Both the position numbers and the translations under genes were made by a program. The notes below the pieces were generated by a model. That model searched no databases, had not been told where the DNA came from, and saw only the letters and a list, made by a program, of their open reading frames with translations. A stretch of DNA of 47,230 nt from a virus: positions 1 to 47,230 of IMG/VR virus record IMGVR_UViG_3300042898_003781; one strand, 5' to 3'. How positions within the stretch are numbered: the first letter of the stretch is position 1; every line of letters starts with the position of its first letter. Below are positions 1 to 6,455 of the stretch, piece after piece.

Positions 1-144
1 TCTGGCGTCATTAGAGTCTCCGCAATATGGGCACGAGAAATTAAGACGGTTTCCCGAAGGGTATATCCTCTGTTTACTAGGGGATCCTGGGAATTCCCTA
101 CTGAGGACTTCCCTGACGAGTGATTCTATTTTACTAGGTTCCAT
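1..144 (-). CDS. Zinc-ribbon protein, probable DNA primase (N-terminal part only)
   Basis: An open frame starts with ATG at 144 and runs off the left edge of the window, giving 48 residues. Residues 36-44 read FSCPYCGDS, the first half of a zinc ribbon. CPYCGDS-type ribbons are typical of the N-termini of phage DNA primases and primase-helicases, where the zinc module reads the template. The gene follows gp32 and a RuvC-like nuclease, so a replication role fits. The preceding 36 residues are charged and mostly helical. The second Cys pair, the TOPRIM domain and the rest of the protein lie outside the window, so the primase assignment is inference. The start lies six bases past the U-tract of the gp32 terminator and has no Shine-Dalgarno sequence. 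Confidence 0.6.
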   Translation of the reverse strand, partial: MEPSKIESLVREVLSREFPGSPSKQRIYPSGNRLNFSCPYCGDSNDAR

Positions 145-149
145 TGGAC

Positions 150-183
150 AAAAAACAACCGGAGAACTCAAGCTCCCCGGTTG
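150..183 (-). terminator. Rho-independent terminator after gp32
   Basis: Read on the minus strand, positions 183-156 form an 11-bp stem (two G-U pairs) closed by a six-base loop, CTTGAG. Six T residues follow at 155-150. The stem starts 15 bases after the gp32 stop codon. It is the clearest terminator in the window and separates the gp32 transcript from the primase-like gene, whose ATG is at 144. Confidence 0.9.
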
Positions 184-198
184 CTATTATTTTAAATC

Positions 199-1191
199 TT
201 ATAGATCTGCGTATAAATCTTCTAGTGAAGAAGATCCACCTGAACTCTTAGGTGTCTCAGATTTTAAGAAATCTGAATTTGGCTTCATAGAAGCTGAGTT
301 TGTTGTTACCTCAGCATAGAAGTCGGAAGATTCGCTAGTAGCTTTGTCCTCTTTAAAAGGTGCTTTAGCTGGTCCTGATGAAGCATTAGAAGATGCATTG
401 GATACACCGCTAACGATTTCATTGATAAGTCTTCCGTCTGGTACTGTGCTTCTGATGATGCCCATTACTTTTTCGGTTAAATTATCGTCCCACTCCTTAT
501 ATTCAAAAGATCCAAGATTCTGAGGACCGGTTTTCAAATACTCAAGAACACTGTTCATTCCCTCTTGTGTTTTCTCCATCTTGTTACCATCGATGGTGAT
601 TGGTCCTCTTTCGCCTACAAATTGACAAAGATCGTAGTTGTTCCATTCTCCAACTTTTCTAACGCTAACCCCGAAAAGTTTACCGTCGAATAGGTCATAT
701 GGGTTGCATGGGTCACCATACTCTGGTTTTAATTGTGCCTCTACCATATCATTGATCTTCTTACCAAATTTCCAGATCATTATTTTACCCTCTAATTCAG
801 GTCTATTCTTATCCTGTACTACTTGTACTAAGGAATAATAGTCTTCCTTTCTAGAGAATTTCTTAGCCAACTCCTGATCTGCAGCAGAGTGAGAGTTCTT
901 AAGCTTCCAGAAGATGTCTTTTAAAATAGACTTCTTACCAACTGTAGATGGGCAGTCTACAGAAAAGCCGTCTCCGCTTTGTGGGTCGTTCAAATACACA
1001 TAGTATTTATGGACCTTAGATTTCTTAGGATCTGCAGGATTTGGTACGAAGCGAATAAGTGCTTTATACACACCGTCCTTACCATCCTCGGGGTACGGCT
1101 TGTAAAATTCCAAATCCTTAGATTCTCCAGATTTTGTCTTGGTTACGAACATGTCGCCATCAAGATTGAAAATGTCATTCAAGTTACTCAT
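199..1191 (-). CDS. 32: Single-stranded DNA-binding protein, gp32 type
   Basis: A 330-residue protein of T4 gp32 type. It coats single-stranded DNA during replication and recombination and contacts the phage helicase loader and polymerase. The core matches gp32 closely: ELEGKIMIWKFGKKINDMV at 132-150 corresponds to the T4 segment ENEGKVFKYRFGKKIWDKI, and GKLFGVSVRKVGEWNNYD at 170-187 to the following beta region. A Ser/Gly-rich linker ends in SLEDLYADL, the acidic tail that recruits partner proteins in T4. The T4 zinc cluster (His, Cys, then Cys-x2-Cys) is not kept. His61 and Cys80 are present, but there is no Cys-x2-Cys. The ATG at 1191 follows an A-rich leader without a Shine-Dalgarno sequence, and the gene ends at a strong terminator. 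Confidence 0.93.
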   Translation of the reverse strand: MSNLNDIFNLDGDMFVTKTKSGESKDLEFYKPYPEDGKDGVYKALIRFVPNPADPKKSKVHKYYVYLNDPQSGDGFSVDCPSTVGKKSILKDIFWKLKNSHSAADQELAKKFSRKEDYYSLVQVVQDKNRPELEGKIMIWKFGKKINDMVEAQLKPEYGDPCNPYDLFDGKLFGVSVRKVGEWNNYDLCQFVGERGPITIDGNKMEKTQEGMNSVLEYLKTGPQNLGSFEYKEWDDNLTEKVMGIIRSTVPDGRLINEIVSGVSNASSNASSGPAKAPFKEDKATSESSDFYAEVTTNSASMKPNSDFLKSETPKSSGGSSSLEDLYADL

Positions 1192-1271
1192 AATTTTTAA
1201 TTGTTTTTTTTATTTAAGTTTAATTACTTACTTTTGTTTCGTGGCTTTTGCAAAGGACAGTAATAATTTGG

Positions 1272-1286
1272 CCCATTCTAGATGGG
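1272..1286 (-). promoter_or_regulatory. Hairpin in the gp32 leader, possible autoregulatory site
   Basis: CCCAT and ATGGG arms flank a five-base loop, about 80 bases upstream of the gp32 ATG. The leader between hairpin and ATG is very A/T-rich and looks unstructured. T4 gp32 represses its own translation by nucleating at a 5' pseudoknot and spreading over an unstructured leader. The layout here is similar, but I cannot show a pseudoknot. The stem is short, and no T-tract follows it on the minus strand, so it is not a terminator. Confidence 0.3.
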
Positions 1287-1291
1287 TTTCC

Positions 1292-1299
1292 CAAATTTA
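1292..1299 (-). promoter_or_regulatory. Candidate host-type promoter -7 element for gp32
   Basis: The minus strand reads TAAATTTG, a full match to the Bacteroidota -7 element TAnnTTTG. A start about seven bases downstream would place the 1272-1286 hairpin at the 5' end of the gp32 transcript. I find no TTG-type -33 element at the usual distance, so support is limited to the one box and its place in the 152-base gap between the RuvC-like gene and gp32. Confidence 0.3.
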
Positions 1300-1343
1300 A
1301 TAAGTCGCTATTGATTTTAGATACAGCTGCAGAACGCTGCTGA

Positions 1344-2066
1344 TCAGGCTTTAGCCAGTTTCTTTTTTTTGCTCTTAGTTTTCTCCAAATTTTTCTCATT
1401 TTTACCTTCTAATATTTCTCTTAAGTATAATAAAATCCAAGTTGCATCTACTAAATCATCAACCGGCTTATTCACAGCTTTCGCTCCTGTAACCCATTCA
1501 GATTTGTTATCTGCTAGTATTCTACAAAAATTATCCAAGTTTGTTCCGTCTTTTTCTCTAGTACTCAAAGCATCATATAATTCATCCTTCTTAGCATTAC
1601 CCTTTAAAGCGAATTTTTTTATAGACGTAGGAGAGAAAACGTAGAAATTATCGCTTCCTATGTGGCTGCATATTCTTTCTCTTAATAGCGCTGTAGCCAT
1701 TGATATATCGATCAATGCATTACCATTAGAGGAAAAACTAAGTCCCTCCATAGCTATCTTAACCTCTTCCCCTTTATTGTCTATTATGTCACAGATGCCA
1801 TTCCATAAAGTCAGAACAACATCCAGGAAATAGTCGATCTTTATTCTTTCCCTTTCCGAATATTCATCAGGAATAGGTTTTCTATCTAGGAACTCTATTC
1901 TGAAATCGGAACTAGCTGATAGAACAGCATAAGGCTTCTTTGCGTTCTTCAAAAGGGAATCACGGTCTCTGTCAGACCTAGTGATTGATCCCCAATGGTA
2001 CTTACCATCGGCTAACACACAAAAAGCAGGTGAGTTTAAGGAAAAGTCTATTCCTACTAGAATCAT
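1344..2066 (-). CDS. RuvC-like Holliday junction resolvase / RNase H-fold nuclease
   Basis: A 240-residue protein with the RuvC-type RNase H fold. The first strand, MILVGIDFSLNSPAF, carries Asp7. The second acidic residue is Glu107 in IAMEGLSF. The last acidic motif is DDLVDATW, with Asp203, Asp204 and Asp207. A Lys-containing segment KGNAKKDEL (155-163) matches the region before the last acidic helix in RuvC-like enzymes. The Lys-rich tail (222-240) probably binds DNA. Classical T4 resolves branched DNA with the unrelated gp49, so this may fill that role during recombination or packaging. It sits three bases downstream of the 80-residue gene and 152 bases upstream of gp32, which suits a DNA-metabolism group. 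Substrate preference cannot be read from sequence. Confidence 0.8.
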   Translation of the reverse strand: MILVGIDFSLNSPAFCVLADGKYHWGSITRSDRDRDSLLKNAKKPYAVLSASSDFRIEFLDRKPIPDEYSERERIKIDYFLDVVLTLWNGICDIIDNKGEEVKIAMEGLSFSSNGNALIDISMATALLRERICSHIGSDNFYVFSPTSIKKFALKGNAKKDELYDALSTREKDGTNLDNFCRILADNKSEWVTGAKAVNKPVDDLVDATWILLYLREILEGKNEKNLEKTKSKKKKLAKA

Positions 2067-2069
2067 AAA

Positions 2070-2312
2070 TTAGGCTCTTGACTTCAACTCAACTCTTTGT
2101 CCAGCTGCGCCAGTGTATCCATAAACCTTAATGAGCTTATTGTAGCACTTCTTCATTTGATCCTCTGTTAGACAATTTACAATGTCAATCAAAACTCTTT
2201 GATCATTTCCAGAAGCTGCTACAAGCAGATCCATCATGTTTTCTTTGGAGTTTATAAGGGGTTGTGCAAACTCCATTTCGTTTAATTCCTTAACTGTTGA
2301 AAATTTCTTCAT
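2070..2312 (-). CDS. Small protein of unknown function upstream of the RuvC-like gene
   Basis: An 80-residue, mostly helical, soluble protein that I do not recognise. It has no membrane segment, no Cys motif and no obvious DNA-binding motif. The middle (24-60) looks like two or three amphipathic helices, and the C-terminus is basic. The ATG at 2312 lies about 20 bases below a GATATATA box (2333-2340), and the stop is three bases from the RuvC-like start, so the two are probably co-transcribed. T4 encodes the small late coactivator gp33 near gp32, so position alone allows that role, but I see no sequence support. The gene is real by spacing and coding fit. Confidence 0.6.
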   Translation of the reverse strand: MKKFSTVKELNEMEFAQPLINSKENMMDLLVAASGNDQRVLIDIVNCLTEDQMKKCYNKLIKVYGYTGAAGQRVELKSRA

Positions 2313-2332
2313 CTTGTTTAAATTTCTTTATG

Positions 2333-2340
2333 TATATATC
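2333..2340 (-). promoter_or_regulatory. Late-promoter-like box GATATATA
   Basis: The minus strand reads TGATATATACATAA, overlapping the TGA stop of the tail-tube-like gene and ending about 20 bases before the ATG of the 80-residue gene. The same 14 bases occur at 40184-40197 upstream of the S1-like gene. The core is close to the T4 late promoter TATAAATA. Confidence 0.45.
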
Positions 2341-2896
2341 AAACTCCCTCTTTGGCTTCCAGATGTATCTCAATGAAGTTACAGGAGAAGTTAAGTGTAA
2401 AAGTTTGGACCTCCGGAGAGTTTTGTGTATAGCCTAATGTGAGGTTAGAGATGGCTGTAAGAATAGTATTCTTGAAACCCACGGTAGATATTATATTACC
2501 ACTATTATCCATCAATCTGATACTCAGATCATAGTCATACTGTATTGGATTTTTAAAATCAAGAAACCAAAGCAATGTGTCCATCATAACTAAATAGTTA
2601 ATATAGCCATCGAGGAGTTTGAACGAAACAGTGAAATCCTGTGTAAATAAATCCTGTATTGGAACGGATCCCTTATATCTTTGCTTCTTACCAAGATATC
2701 TTGTCTGCTCCACGGTACCAGACTGTAGCTCCGGAAAGGTTATGGATTGTATCGTACTATTCATCATTTGTGCAATAGTATCGTACGGAATGGGTTGCTT
2801 CCTTAAATAAGGAAGGTATTTATTAGTTACACTCTCCGGAAAAAATCCTTTCGGAAAGACGAAGTAAAAATTACTACCTTTGGAATTAAGAATCAT
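2339..2896 (-). CDS. Tail-tube-fold protein (gp19/gp54-like)
   Basis: A 185-residue protein whose second half follows the T4 tail-tube plan. FPELQSGTVEQTRYLGKKQ lines up with the T4 gp19 segment around LPAGIVEKIPVGFMNRK. The next stretch, DFTVSFKLLDGYINYLVMMD, matches the DWTVTVMND region. The end, VQTFTLNFSCNFIEI, matches the IQTFEVTLALDYWE ending. Proteins of this fold build the inner tail tube or cap it on the baseplate. It lies at the far end of the virion cluster, about 45 kb from the hub gene by transcript order. It could therefore be the main tube protein or an extra tube-like initiator or terminator. The ATG at 2896 follows an AAATAAATAAGGAT leader. Confidence 0.62.
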   Translation of the reverse strand: MILNSKGSNFYFVFPKGFFPESVTNKYLPYLRKQPIPYDTIAQMMNSTIQSITFPELQSGTVEQTRYLGKKQRYKGSVPIQDLFTQDFTVSFKLLDGYINYLVMMDTLLWFLDFKNPIQYDYDLSIRLMDNSGNIISTVGFKNTILTAISNLTLGYTQNSPEVQTFTLNFSCNFIEIHLEAKEGV

Positions 2897-2902
2897 CTAT
2901 CC

Positions 2903-3511
2903 TTATTTATTTTTTTGAGTTAAAAGAGAACTAACATTAATTATAGTCCCCGCAGCCTGAATAAACAAAGCAGTGGTCAATCCTGGGAATTGCTTATACC
3001 CAAGATTCCCGGGGGTTAGAAAATATGTTATTATAGCAGCATCAGTCCATCCAGTGGACTTAAAAGCGCTAACTATACCTGATACACCTTGAACAAGCTC
3101 AGCGTTTGTGAAAGCAGCTGCTGCTGCTTTTGTTTGTGTCTTCGTGAGGTTATTTTCACTTGTGCCGGTTAAGCCAGCTTGCGGTCCTATGCTATAAAGG
3201 AACGATCCCGCTGAAGTTGCTTGCTGTAGTAATTCCTGAGGACTAGACACAGTGGTTTCCCTCTGTGCTGCTGCAGGTCCTGTTGCTGCTGTCACTCCGA
3301 TCTGTGTCGATTCACTTACGATAGCAGAACCGGGAATAGTATAAGTTGTTCCTGTTGGCTTCCAGTAACCCCAATACACAACGGATATTGGCAGATTGCT
3401 AGAAGCATCAGGACGTGTAGAAACCACCTGTGGAGTTGACCTTCCGCCAACAACAGAATACTGAGATTGTCTTCTAGCGGGGATTCCGTTCTGATTTCTT
3501 GATGATGCCAT
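2903..3511 (-). CDS. Probable virion protein, Ala/Ser/Thr-rich, unknown function
   Basis: A 202-residue protein I do not recognise. The N-terminus (1-45) is polar and basic (SSRNQNGIPARRQSQYSVV) and probably disordered. Residues 46-60 contain VVYWGYWKPTG, then a Ser/Thr/Ala-rich middle and a C-terminal half that looks helical (TAAFTNAELVQGVSGIVSAF). There is no signal peptide. The gene sits between the 594-residue protein and the tail-tube-like gene with gaps of 11 and six bases, so a structural role is likely by context only. Confidence 0.5.
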   Translation of the reverse strand: MASSRNQNGIPARRQSQYSVVGGRSTPQVVSTRPDASSNLPISVVYWGYWKPTGTTYTIPGSAIVSESTQIGVTAATGPAAAQRETTVSSPQELLQQATSAGSFLYSIGPQAGLTGTSENNLTKTQTKAAAAAFTNAELVQGVSGIVSAFKSTGWTDAAIITYFLTPGNLGYKQFPGLTTALFIQAAGTIINVSSLLTQKNK

Positions 3512-3522
3512 TTCTAAATTTA

Positions 3523-5307
3523 TTATGTATTTCTAGTAACTGTAACGTTCACATTAGGATTTGACTGTACGCTGGTTACACTACTAACCCGATCACCACC
3601 TTGAGTTATGAAGAATCTTCGATCCCTCAGCTGAAGTATGGTGCCAGATATAGAATCGTCCATTCTGAAAGCTACCTCACCCTTAGATGGGTTAGCTAGA
3701 TTTTTGTCCTGTAAAGAAGCAACGTACAGTTTCTTTCCGGTGTTATCTATAAACACCATCTTATAATTACTAGTGTCACCTAGATCTATCTCAACAGGAG
3801 CACCATCGGATCCGCTCTTATACATCTTGAACTTATAGTAGTTGTCAAATGGTGTTACATCTACAACCAATCTACCAGAAGGCTGCGCAATGTTTGGTGC
3901 AGCAGACGTATCGTTCTGTATAGATCCATCACGGATAATAAGAGGGATGTTTGTAGTTGATATGTTGCTGTAGTTAATAAAAAGATTATTCGTTCTAACT
4001 ACCTCTGTTGGAGTTGGATTTGATTGTCCAGGAATATTAAGTGCCGCTTGATTATAGACCTTGTTATAGATCTTCATAACCTGCGGAAAAGTATTTAGCT
4101 GTATTGGGGAAATATTTGGACCCCATTGACCCGGATTATTCGACGTATATGTTCCAATTCTAACCACACGTGAATTATCAACAGTGTTTACGAGAGACAT
4201 TGTGTATCTGAGGGTGAAGCTTGCAGCCACCGCAGAATTTCTAACTATAGGTCGATAGAAATTAGGAACGTCATACCCCGTTGTCTGTATTGTCTGGAAA
4301 GTATTTGTAGTAATAATCGCAACACCAATTTGTTCTAGTGTTTCTATTTGGTGATTGATGTAGTAATTATTTCCTATTGAATTTTGGAAAAGTATAAAAT
4401 CCTCTACAAATCCCTCATTGTCTGTTGCAAAATATTCAAAAAATTGTCCCGAAGTAGATTCCTTAATAACAGCTCCTATATTAGAAAAAGGATCCTCACT
4501 CTCTAGTGAGAGAGCGGAAATTAATTCAGAATCGTATCTCTCGTATCCTAGATAATCAGATTTGCTAACTACACTCCAAACCTCTATCCTAATGGGAGAA
4601 GCGTATACGTATCCCCTTCCACTTTGACTGGTTAGAGCTGCAAGTGTTTGGCTTTTGAAAGAGGAAGCAGCCGCCTGATATTTATTGTTCATATCAACCA
4701 AACTAGGAACTTTCACCTCGAGATATCTATCATAGATATTAGCCCCTATCTTAAGTGGACTAGGGTTAAGAGTATAAGATTGCTGAGTCCCCTTCTGTAT
4801 AAGTGCTTGTGAGAATGTCACAAATGTTTGATTGACGTCCTGATATTTTACACTTAAGATAACACCATCTATATTAGATAGGTTATAGCCGGCAACTATA
4901 TGGTATCTTATAGAATCATAGACAACCTCTATGTTACCAGGAAACGTAATTTCCAATTCGTTAGTTGGAGTTAGCTCATCAGAGAAATCGTTGAATGGTA
5001 TGATCAATCCGGGATCTAATGTAACAAAGGAGTTGGTCGAGATCTGTACAACGCTATTCTCACCAGTGTTGTGTGTCACTGGATAATTAGAATCCAGGTT
5101 ATAGATCTGGTTAGTTGGAACTATAGACGAGTTATTTACAATGGCTGTAATGTATCCATTCACCATCTTATTGTATCCCACCGTTACAGTGCCTGTGTTT
5201 ACTGGATACGTCTCAGGATTTGGTTGATCCGCATACATCCACTCCATTAGTAGGTATGGTGTAAGCTGAACGAATTTAGATGTTGTACTATAAGCCACTT
5301 TAATCAA
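3523..5307 (-). CDS. Large probable virion protein, TTG start
   Basis: A 594-residue beta-rich protein with many Asn, Thr, Tyr and Ser residues, as in phage tail-periphery proteins. I recognise no domain. The first codon downstream of the in-frame TAA at 5310-5308 is TTG at 5307, and no ATG is available until residue 21 (LLMEW). TTG, or less likely the ATT or GTG just after it, is therefore the start. It begins three bases after the stop of the membrane-anchored gene, which suggests translational coupling. Short Thr/Val-rich strands near the end (SVTSVQSNPNVNVTVTRN) resemble surface-exposed beta structure. Function is inferred only from context. Confidence 0.6.
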   Translation of the reverse strand: MIKVAYSTTSKFVQLTPYLLMEWMYADQPNPETYPVNTGTVTVGYNKMVNGYITAIVNNSSIVPTNQIYNLDSNYPVTHNTGENSVVQISTNSFVTLDPGLIIPFNDFSDELTPTNELEITFPGNIEVVYDSIRYHIVAGYNLSNIDGVILSVKYQDVNQTFVTFSQALIQKGTQQSYTLNPSPLKIGANIYDRYLEVKVPSLVDMNNKYQAAASSFKSQTLAALTSQSGRGYVYASPIRIEVWSVVSKSDYLGYERYDSELISALSLESEDPFSNIGAVIKESTSGQFFEYFATDNEGFVEDFILFQNSIGNNYYINHQIETLEQIGVAIITTNTFQTIQTTGYDVPNFYRPIVRNSAVAASFTLRYTMSLVNTVDNSRVVRIGTYTSNNPGQWGPNISPIQLNTFPQVMKIYNKVYNQAALNIPGQSNPTPTEVVRTNNLFINYSNISTTNIPLIIRDGSIQNDTSAAPNIAQPSGRLVVDVTPFDNYYKFKMYKSGSDGAPVEIDLGDTSNYKMVFIDNTGKKLYVASLQDKNLANPSKGEVAFRMDDSISGTILQLRDRRFFITQGGDRVSSVTSVQSNPNVNVTVTRNT

Positions 5308-5310
5308 TTA

Positions 5311-6174
5311 TTATTTAAAACCGTCTGTTTGCAAAAATTTTGGGGAGAAGTGAAATCCCGCACCAATATAAACACCAGGTGAAATGCCACCTGCACCTAC
5401 AACATAACCAAATCCCATATTTAACCCAAGGCCAAATCTCTTTCTTTCCTGCATTAAAGTTTTTCTATTCTCGGGGGTATCTTTTATTTGGAATGAGTTA
5501 ATGTCGCTAAAGGTTATACCAGGATAGTCCGTGGATACCCTCGTCATTAGTCTTTTAGTTTTAGGATCTCTGTAAAGTCCAGACACAATGGATATTTGCT
5601 GTTCTATGTTAATCTCTGCGGGGTTGGTAATTAAATTAGCACTTACAATCTTAGGGTCGGTCTCGTCTTGATTTATCTTAATTTCATATGGAATCTTACC
5701 AGAGATCTTCAATGAATTCTGACCAGGCAGTGTTGGATTGTGTGTAAAGCTTACATACTCCTGACCTGTCTGATCTTTATGTACCTTAGTTGGTACGTCT
5801 CTAAAAACATCAATATATTTAACAACAGTCTGTATTACAACCTCTGGTGTTTTTTTCTTAGATAAATCTAGCTTCTCTATTAGCTCTTTATTGTCCTCAG
5901 ATAATTCAGACATCTTTAGTTCGTAAGCAGATTTCTCATTAACCAGGTTGCCATTCTTATTGGAAATAAATCTCACTGAATCCTGTGAGGCCAATAAATT
6001 ATTATGCTCTCTTTTTACTTCAGCTTCCATTCTATCACTTACGTTGCATTGTCTAAGAAGCAGCAAAGCTAAAATAACAGCTGCTATGGCAAAACCATTC
6101 CTTTTAAGAAACGAATAGGATTTTTCCTTTATTGTTTCCTCGTTATCCTTGATAACTTGCTTCAGATTTTTCAT
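5311..6174 (-). CDS. Membrane-anchored coiled-coil protein with glycine/aromatic beta C-terminus (spanin-like candidate)
   Basis: A 287-residue protein with three visible parts. One transmembrane segment spans 26-41 (NGFAIAAVILALLLLRQ), with a basic N-terminal flank suggesting the N-terminus stays inside. A charged coiled coil covers about 46-108. The periplasmic part is beta-rich and ends at 245-283 in glycine/aromatic strands (GLGLNMGFGYVVG, GVYIGAGFHF) like those of outer-membrane beta proteins. This could link inner and outer membranes, as a spanin does, or be an envelope-anchored structural protein. No lysis gene lies nearby, so this is inference. Its start overlaps the 92-residue coiled-coil gene by 32 bases. 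Confidence 0.55.
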   Translation of the reverse strand: MKNLKQVIKDNEETIKEKSYSFLKRNGFAIAAVILALLLLRQCNVSDRMEAEVKREHNNLLASQDSVRFISNKNGNLVNEKSAYELKMSELSEDNKELIEKLDLSKKKTPEVVIQTVVKYIDVFRDVPTKVHKDQTGQEYVSFTHNPTLPGQNSLKISGKIPYEIKINQDETDPKIVSANLITNPAEINIEQQISIVSGLYRDPKTKRLMTRVSTDYPGITFSDINSFQIKDTPENRKTLMQERKRFGLGLNMGFGYVVGAGGISPGVYIGAGFHFSPKFLQTDGFK

Positions 6175-6421
6175 TTTCTTCTATTTTTTTCCACTTCAAA
6201 GAGAAGATGTCAATTTGTCCCTTTCCGTATTTTTCAGAAAGCTGATCTAGAAAATTTAATTCATCTGATCTTTTTCCCTCTAAATCCTTAATGAGTATCT
6301 CAGTTTTTTCTGAGAAATCCTTCATCATTTTCTCTATCTCACCTATTTCAGAATGCAATTTCTTATAGGTTCTAGATAGATCAAGTACATAATCTCTTTC
6401 ATCTTTTGTTAAATCAATCAT
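6143..6421 (-). CDS. Small coiled-coil protein
   Basis: A 92-residue, highly charged protein that is helical over nearly its full length. Residues 5-67 have the heptad character of a coiled coil (LSRTYKKLHSEIGEIEKMMK). There is no membrane segment or signal peptide, so it is not a holin. The last 32 bases overlap the start of the membrane-anchored gene in another frame, which points to coupled translation and perhaps a shared complex with that protein's coiled coil. I do not recognise the family. Confidence 0.6.
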   Translation of the reverse strand: MIDLTKDERDYVLDLSRTYKKLHSEIGEIEKMMKDFSEKTEILIKDLEGKRSDELNFLDQLSEKYGKGQIDIFSLKWKKIEENEKSEASYQG

Positions 6422-6455
6422 ATTTATCTATAGTTTAAAAGTATCACATTTTATA

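Noticed and set aside
6421-6428. GATAAATA-like box overlapping the ATG of the 92-residue gene
   Set aside because: It ends on the start codon itself, so it leaves no room for a transcript leader. It is more likely chance in A/T-rich sequence.
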